A stretch of DNA of 64,000 nucleotides from Annona cherimola. Lineage: Eukaryota > Streptophyta > Magnoliopsida > Magnoliales > Annonaceae. Where the stretch lies: NCBI GenBank assembly GCA_030490835.1, contig CM059972.1, positions 16,903,764-16,967,763 on the forward strand, read 5' to 3'. The notes beneath the pieces are model-generated. The model worked only from the letters and a program-made list of their open reading frames with translations. It was not told where the DNA came from and ran no database searches. The position numbers and the translations under genes were made by a program. This document shows, piece by piece, positions 57,101 to 64,000 of the stretch; position 1 is the stretch's first letter; each line of letters opens with the position of its first letter.

Positions 57101-60100
57101 CAGGTTCTCTTTTTACACAGTCAGTCTGTTTTTAATTGGTGGTTATGTGAATCCTTGTGTATTTTATCCAGTTATGTTTATCAAAGAGTCATTTATATCA
57201 TTCTGTGGATTGTTAGATGCATGAAATTCGAATTTATTCAAATTTAAATTTTTTTAGGGTATATCCTGTACTGATTTCCAGCACTAACGGGCTGTTATAT
57301 TTATACTATGTGGGGAGAGACTTTATTTACATAATGCACATTACACATTTGGGGAGGAGAATTTGGTTACCAGGCCTATTCACTTGTTTTGATGAATCCA
57401 GTTCAATTTAACTGAAGCTCAGCCTGGCACGAATTTAGATTGTCTTTCAAACCGATCTTTACCCTTGGCATGATGAATGTATGTTGATTTCTTCTCCTGC
57501 TCCACATCAAGCCATCCATTCTGGTGTCTAGCAGCTCCCCTTTCCAACTTTCATGTCTGCTCTATCAAGAGGCTATCATTTTATCACAAAATTTTTTATG
57601 AAGGTGATTTGGACTAGGCATTAGAGATAATATGCCAGGATGATGTATTTAAACTTGCAAGTCATACGTTGCGATTTTTTTTTTTTTTTAATCTTTACCA
57701 GTGTAGGATTGGTGGTCACGGCCACGGTTTTATATATCTCTAGATATCTCCTATACCATGTCCACAGATCAATTTGTGGAAATGTAGATGGAAAACTGAT
57801 AGAAAATGTTTAAGCTAAATAAATGAATAGATGTACAGCTGTTTAAGCTCAACAAACAGTTGCATGCCCAGTCCTATAAGCGATTTTTTTATATTTATAT
57901 ATATTTTTTAAATTGCCTCTGTTGCTAGTGGGAAGCTCCTCTATCTGTCATCAAAACAGATTTGCCATACCAAATAAGATAGTTGCTGTAGCATTCAGTC
58001 CAGTGCTTTTGGTAGCTTCTTATGCTGTGTTTCTGATGCAGGTGCACCATACTGGCAATCAGCTGCCAACTGATCAAGCTTTTGTTCAGTTAGAACTTGG
58101 TCTAGTTGATGTATTTGTTAGCCTTTGCAGATTTGAGTGGCAAACTGGCTATCAAGAACTAGCAACTGGACTATTTCAGGCTGAGCTTGAGTACAGTTTG
58201 TTTTGTCCGTCACTGCTTCTCACCGAGCAAAGTAAGCAAAGACTTTTTGAGCACTTTTGGAATAGTGACGGTGCCAGAATTGGAGAAGATGGAGCACTTG
58301 GCTGGTCTGCATGGCTGGAAAGAGAGGAGGAAATTAGGCAGAAGGTCAGTTTAGAGGATACCTCTCAGGAAAATGAGGTTGGTGGGTGGACAGGATGGCT
58401 GGAACCTCTATCCAAGAACAGGGAAATGAGCAAAGAGTCAGAACAATTAGCAGAAGATATGGTTTGTGAAGATGCTAGTGAAGATTTTGAGACTGAAGAT
58501 ACAAAGCATGAAGAAGAAGATGTTGAATCTTTGCTGAAAAAGCTAGGCATTAGTGTTGATGCTGACACAGATACTGAGGTCAATGACCCAGCAATCTGGC
58601 ATAAATGGTTAGAAGAAGAGGCATCAAGAGACTGCAAGCAGTGGATGCCTGTGCGTGATAATTCTGGTGCTTCCTTCTTTTCCTCTGGCTTTCAATGTCC
58701 ATATTTTGTTTGTTTTGTTCAGCATGGCAACAGTTCCACTCATACAGCTAATTGACTGCAGGTACAGAAAGTGATGAACAACTCCCAAGAATCATCTTGT
58801 TTGAAGATGTCAATGAATATCTATTTTCATTGCACTCGGTAGAGGCCCGTTTCTTCTTAGTTTGCCAGTTTGTTGATTTTTTTGGCGGCAAGATTTCTCA
58901 ACGGTCCGTAATATGCCAAACTGATTATCGATGTGATGTCCTTCATTTTCTTGCCGTACCTTGTTTTTTTCTCTTTGAATGGCTCTAGAGTACAAACTTT
59001 GTCTGCAGATGTACATGTTGCCTTAATTTGCTATGCAGTGATTCTGTAGATGGTCATTCAGTGAAGCACATCTTTATGTTGTCTGTTCAAAGCTGTTGGA
59101 GATTAGATTTTTGTGAATATGTTGTACTATTTTTCTTATTAAATGTTTTTTGTGTTACGACATCTTTTCTCCTGTGGTATATTTTTGTGCATTTGGTCCA
59201 TAATCAGTTCATTCTTTGTGTCAAGCAGTCCAGAATTTTGGATGGCCCTGTTGGCGGCGGCGGTGGTTTTTTTTTTTTTTTTTTTTGCGATTTGTGATCC
59301 GATCTGTTTGATTATGTGGTAGATTGTAGTCGACAGTGCACTTGATGTTTGGAAACCTTAAAATAGGATAATTGACAATTAGTTCTGCGTATTTGTATGT
59401 TCAGTTCAGTGGTTGAAATTCTTTTACAATTGGCCATTTTGATACGACATAGCCTGTCTATTTAGTGAATTGAAATGATTCTTGTTCAGGATGATATGTT
59501 TACATAACGTACCATGTAGTTGGCACGAATATACCATGTAGAAAGCTTTTGGGCTTGGCTGTGGATGCATAGGAGCAGAAGTCCCTTATGCTCACCTAGC
59601 CACCTAGTTGGGCAAACTTCTCTCATAAAGCTTGTATCTAGGAAGACATTGGGTCTGGCTGCGGATGCCATGTGCACATGCCTCGTTTAGAGAACTCCAT
59701 TGCTGGATGTGGATGTATAAAGTAGAAAATCCTCTTGTTCGTACTAGGATGATGTGCTCACCAAATGTACAACCTCGCTGGGTGATTTTCTCTCATGCAC
59801 CGCATTTCTTGGAAGACACTGGGTCTGTCTGTGCATGCTTTGAAGTAGAAAATTCTCTTGCTTGTGTACTATGCTTTCTGCAGCTTGTTCTTTGTTGCAT
59901 ACTATGACTTGTAATGTCTTTTATATGTTGTTTTCCCTTGTCTATTTCAGGCTTTGTACAAACAATCCAAGTTGGACTGAGACCACCCTTGGTTTAGACA
60001 CTTTACCATATTCACTTTTAGAATACTTGAGAAGAGTCAGTGAAGTGGTTACAAGGACAGGCATCAGCTCTAGCTCTTCCAACTTAGAGAATCTTTTAGG

Positions 60101-63100
60101 GGTTTCCAATGATATACCTAGAAGAACTGATATTATGAAATTCCTTCGGAATTCAATCTTGCTTTGTTTGAGTGTTTTCCCACGTAATTACATCCTGGAA
60201 GAAGCTGTTCTTGTTGCTGAAGAGCTATTTACTACAAGAATGAAATCTTTGGCATGCTCTGTAACACCATCTCGAGCTTTAGCCAAATTACTCTTGAAGA
60301 ATGATCGGCAGGTGCATGGACTATGTTTTTTTTTTGCACGTTCAGTTCATTCGGTACCTTTTTGTACTCAATCATTTGGTGTCATTTTTTGTTCTTCTTT
60401 TCAAAGAAATGGCAACTTAAACATATGCTCACGCTGCTTTACCCCCACCTCCAAAATCCCCAATGGACACACACAGTTGCAGCCTTGATGACCTTTTCAG
60501 GGGAAAGGGGGGTTCAGTCTAATACTGTTTATGTTGCTATCTACTTCATCTTTTTATTTATTTGTGTATTTCCTTTTTGCCACATCTTAATGGTGGGTGA
60601 GTGGGTGGGTGTGAGTCTCACTATTGATGCACAGTTGTGCACTGTAAGTGAGCTAATTCAGTTATTTTTATCTTGTATTGACATGGCTTCATAATATTGA
60701 ATTTTGTTGATATAGGATTTGCTGCTATGTGGAGTCTATGCCAGAAGTGAGGCTGCTTTTGGGAACGTTGACCTGGCCAGGAGAGTATTTGACATGGCAC
60801 TATCTTCAGTTGAAGGGCTTCCTTCTGTAAGATTCAAACTGGTTATGATGTGCTTTACACAGAAAACAATGAGCATTACGTTCTTTTGCATGTGGATTTT
60901 AATATTTTAAGATAGATGGAAATACTAGCCAGGTTAATCTCTTTAGTTGTGCTACTTGCAATAACATTTATATATAGGAAGATAATCAAAAGATTCAAGT
61001 AGAGGTATCTGATGCATCATTTTATTATCTCTTTAGTTGGCCATCAACATTTAATATTACCTCTTCATTATGTTTTGATGCTTAGCCTTGTAGTGTATTT
61101 TTATATCTTGGAAAATAATCAAAAGATCTGGTAGAGGCATCCGATGCATCATTTTATTGTTGATGGCCAGAGGTCATGGTATTCATGTTCGATGCATGTC
61201 CTATGTTTTCAAAACACATGTTTTCAAAACTCTGTTTCAAAATAATGGTGCAGGATCTTCGAGGGAATGCACCACTTCTATATTTCTGGTATGCTGAGAT
61301 GGAGGTTGCTGCCTGTGCTTCTGACAGTAAGTCAGATCCATCAATTTCACGTGCAATACATATTTTATCCTGCTTGGGAAATGGTGCAAGCTACACTCCA
61401 TTTAAGTGTGCAACGTCAGGTCTTCAACTGTTGAAAGCACGCCAAGGATTTAGAGAACAAATTAAAAAATTACAATCTGCATGGTTGAAGGGTAATGTAA
61501 AGGATGAATCTGTTGCTCTCATCTGTTCGAGCGCCTTATTGGAAGACCTTACCATTGGATGGGGTGCTGGTCTTTCAGTTTTGGAGGAGGCTTTTTCAAT
61601 GACACTTCCTGGTATATTCCCCTTTTGTACTTTTATTTTTAGAGATTTGATGTCATTTTAAAACGATAGAAGACTATATTTTCCACATCACATATGTGCC
61701 TTTGGGACAAAGGTCGAAACTAATGGTGTCAAAAACATTATTATATCTGGATCATTAGATGATGATGCTATCAAGGTAGGAAAACAGCCTACTATGTCGA
61801 TGATGACATATCCAGGTAATTAGAACCCACTTGGCAACATGGCAAAATCCACCTCTTACCCATCAAATACCAATAGTTCTATTTCTATTTGGAGTTCTAG
61901 CTCAGGTTGGGTAATGTGCATTGTTGTGTACAGTGAATTACTTAATCATTTACTATTTACTTATTGTACAATTTCTTAATATACAAACTATCAGAGTAAG
62001 GGTCTGTAATGGGGAAAAGTTAAAAAGTGAAAAAATAAAAAATTTTCCTATTTTGTCCCCCCCTTTCAATATAATTTTACATTTTAATTACCTATCCTAC
62101 CCTCTCTTTTCTATTATTACTTCTGCATTTCAATCATTTTTCACATTTTTTCATACAATTATCCTATCTATTTTATCTCTATTCTCGTTACTACCTAGTC
62201 AGTACCCCTTATCTCTATTTTCACATCACTTTTTCAAAATTTTTCCCTATGATTTTTTTGCTTATTTTTTCCCTCAGCATCAAACTTACCTTAGCTGTAG
62301 ATTTCGTGCATTGTTTTAGTGCATAAAAAATTCATGTAGTTTGCTGTCTAATAAGTTGTGGTGTTTGACTTTAGAAAGGAGGATCCAGAGCTTTCATCTA
62401 GAATCCTTGCTTGACTATTTTGTAAGACTGCTTCAGAAGCGTAGTCAGCATTTGAAACCGTCCATAGCATGGAAGACCATTTTGCAGGGGCTTCAGACAT
62501 ACCCTTATAATCCCAGAACTTTTGCTGCTTTTGTGGAAATTGGCTGCCAATATACTGTGCCCAACAAGCTTCGGCAAATATTTGATGAATATTGCAACAA
62601 GTAAGATGCTCTCTCTTCTATTTCTATATGATCCTGGAGAATTTGCTTTCTTAAAAAAGAGGCCCTGAAATCATGGCCTATGATGAATGACTTCTTCAGT
62701 TCTTCACTTCTTCTAGATGCTCACATTTGACAATGCATTATTCAATTTTTCTATTGCATAGTTTCAACAGTCATGCATAGCATTGCTTTGTTTTTGAGTT
62801 TCTGGCATTCCATGAATTTATTTAGCACTGGAAAACAAAATGCTTCTATGGCTATGTGAGTAACAAAGAGATGGCCTTTACTAGGTTATGCATGTTGTGC
62901 CCAAGCAATGCAGATCCAGTCAGCTGTCTGTTCTTGTTCCTTCCATTGTTGGATTGGTGTTATTTCTTTTTCTTTTTTAAATTTTCTCCAAATGCAAAAT
63001 TCAGTGTTAGAAATGCAATTTCAGCTTTCTTCTGATTTACGTAGGCATCCTAGTTTTTGCAACTGGCATTCCAGTAACATATTTGGGATCTCTGTTGCCT

Positions 63101-64000
63101 CATTCCTAGTTCATTTCCTCTAGCACCATACAAAAGAGGATTTTGTCACACTGGAAGTTAGCTTAGCACTTTGGTACTTCTATTGACTTCCGAAAGATGG
63201 TAGAACAAGATTTATTTAACTGAATCCAACAGTTAATATAAGCTTTCTTGGGAGTAGCTGATCTGGGAATATTAGTCATCTTGAGGAGCTCCCTTAGGCT
63301 TAGAAGACGTATTATCAACTATGCTAGAGCTATGGCTCGATTGATAATTCTTTAGGTTTGATTCTTTGCTTTGTTAGGGCAATCTTAGGGGATATTGCCT
63401 AAGAGTTTTTTTGTCATTTAGTTAAATATTTGTTGCTCTTATGGGGAAAATCCTTTTTTTTTTTTAATCCATCAATGGAATTTTTTTTTATTGTCTTAAT
63501 TAAATGCCAATGCCAAATAATGGAGTCTGTCACTTTTGAAGTGAACCTAGATTCCCTTTTAAGAGTTCTTTATGTTTCTCCTTTTTTTTTTTCCATTTTT
63601 AAGGCTCAGTTCTGGTTGGTCATGTATATTTATTGTTTTATGTCATTTTATACCTCACTCGGGTTTCACATCTGTTGGTGTGCATGTTTATCTTCAATCA
63701 CTTTGGATTAATTTCTTTTGGAGGCTATATTGTTTTCCTTGCAAATATATTATCTCTGTGCTCATATGATTCACAGGAAGCCCTCTGTTGTTGTTTGGCT
63801 CTTTGCTTTATCCTTTGAACTGGGAAAATTGGGTTCACAGTATAGAATACGCGGTTTATTTGAAAGAGCATTAGCTAATGATCGTTTACAGAAGTCAGTT
63901 ATATTGTGGCGGTGCTACCTTGCTTATGAGCTGAACATAGCACAAAATGCTTCTGCAGCAAGGCGGATCTTTTTCAGGGCTATCCATGCCTGCCCATGGT
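54112..64000 (+). CDS. NRDE2: NRDE2 family nuclear RNA regulator; gene truncated by the right edge
   Basis: Ten exons join in frame: 54112-54617, 55078-55495, 56768-57103, 58042-58654, 58762-58903, 59951-60311, 60716-60826, 61254-61611, 62375-62600 and 63777-64000 (cut). All are GT-AG and give about 1098 residues so far. The N-terminus has the motif VPQWLSNPSF (about 46-55), an acidic stretch, and a Lys/Arg-rich nuclear signal near 110-128 (KREKSKKKKRKRKRSRE). Then follow VWLAFAEFQDKVAS and HAT/TPR-like helical repeats (ILEKAVELNPESEDLLICLL, RLFEHFWNSDGARIGEDGAL, RGLFERALANDRLQKSVILW). The order matches NRDE-2 proteins. In other eukaryotes NRDE2 acts in the nucleus, in nuclear RNAi in worms and with the MTR4 helicase in human cells; a similar role is inferred here. 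The frame is open upstream to an ATG at 53902, but 54112 fits the family better. Confidence 0.9.
56263..56690. mobile_element. Foldback MITE, family A, in NRDE2 intron 2
   Basis: The left arm (TAATCCCAAATATACGCAC, AATCCAAAAAATGTCCATTT, GCTGTTAGTTAA) pairs with the reverse complement of the right arm (TAATCCCAAACATACCCACT, AATCCCAAAAACATCCATTT, ACTGTTAGTTAA). The ends are TTTCCTCAAATATA and TTTCCCAAAAATACC. No coding capacity. It lies about 80 bases upstream of exon 3. Confidence 0.7.
58904..59950 (+). other. NRDE2 intron 5 with internal imperfect repeats
   Basis: The donor is AACG|GTCCGT and the acceptor is TTTCAG|GCTTTG. From about 59540 to 59850 there are imperfect repeats about 167 bp apart: TGCTCACC, then TTCTCTCATaaagcttg-like sequence, then GGAAGACA(T/C)TGGGTCTG. 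A G/C-then-T homopolymer tract lies near 59255-59286. No coding role seen. Confidence 0.65.
61995..62296 (-). mobile_element. MITE, diverged family B relative, in NRDE2 intron 8
   Basis: It has the family interior in reverse orientation (TTTCACATTTTTTCATACAA, TTATCCTATCTATTTTATCT, GCATTTCAATCATTTTTCAC), but with different ends: GAGTAAGGGTCTGTAATGGG on the left and CATCAAACTTACCTTAGCTG on the right. It is located 78 bases before exon 9. Confidence 0.5.
62601..63776 (+). other. NRDE2 intron 9
   Basis: Donor AACAA|GTAAGA, acceptor TTCACAG|GAAGCC. T-rich, with homopolymer T tracts near 63454 and 63584. No gene or mobile element recognised. The short open frames inside are low-complexity. Confidence 0.7.

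Noticed and set aside
1..64000. CRISPR arrays, phage genes, toxin-antitoxin or secretion systems
   Set aside because: No direct repeat/spacer arrays and no bacterial gene organisation. The sequence is clearly plant nuclear DNA with introns.

Overview
This is nuclear DNA from a plant, most likely a flowering plant. It has spliced protein genes with short exons and long AT-rich introns, near-universal GT-AG borders plus two GC-AG introns, a tRNA-derived SINE of the Au type, and many short non-autonomous DNA transposons (MITEs). All gene products recognised are plant housekeeping families. I could not place the species. There are no operons, CRISPR arrays or phage genes. All exon borders were worked out by hand from splice signals, frame continuity and recalled family sequences.

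Layout. (1) 1-2439, minus: 5' part of a conserved, probably plastid-targeted protein of unknown function; it runs off the left edge. (2) 2440-10002: intergenic, with several MITEs. (3) 10003-16698, plus: complete seven-exon gene for a TM9SF/TMN nine-transmembrane protein (589 aa). (4) 16699-20321: spacer with several MITEs. (5) 20322-25452, minus: a second complete TMN gene (587 aa) with the same exon structure, about 94% identical in protein, tail-to-tail with the first. (6) 25453-32893: gene-free repeat region holding a 3.4-kb inverted-repeat element (28361-31744), inside which sits a GC-rich foldback element (30015-31110) with paired 14-bp palindromes. (7) 32894-44091, minus: complete gene for a plant DYRK-type kinase with a LisH-like N-terminus (DYRKP, 1128 aa). 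(8) 44092-54111: AT-rich intergenic region with MITEs and a possible SINE remnant. (9) 54112-64000, plus: NRDE2 gene, ten exons visible, cut by the right edge.

The genes do not form one pathway. The TMN proteins belong to the Golgi/endosome membrane system, DYRKP is a signalling kinase, and NRDE2 is a nuclear RNA surveillance/silencing factor. The most unusual material is the inverted TMN duplication and the nested foldback element near 30.0-31.1 kb. At least four MITE families recur across spacers and introns.
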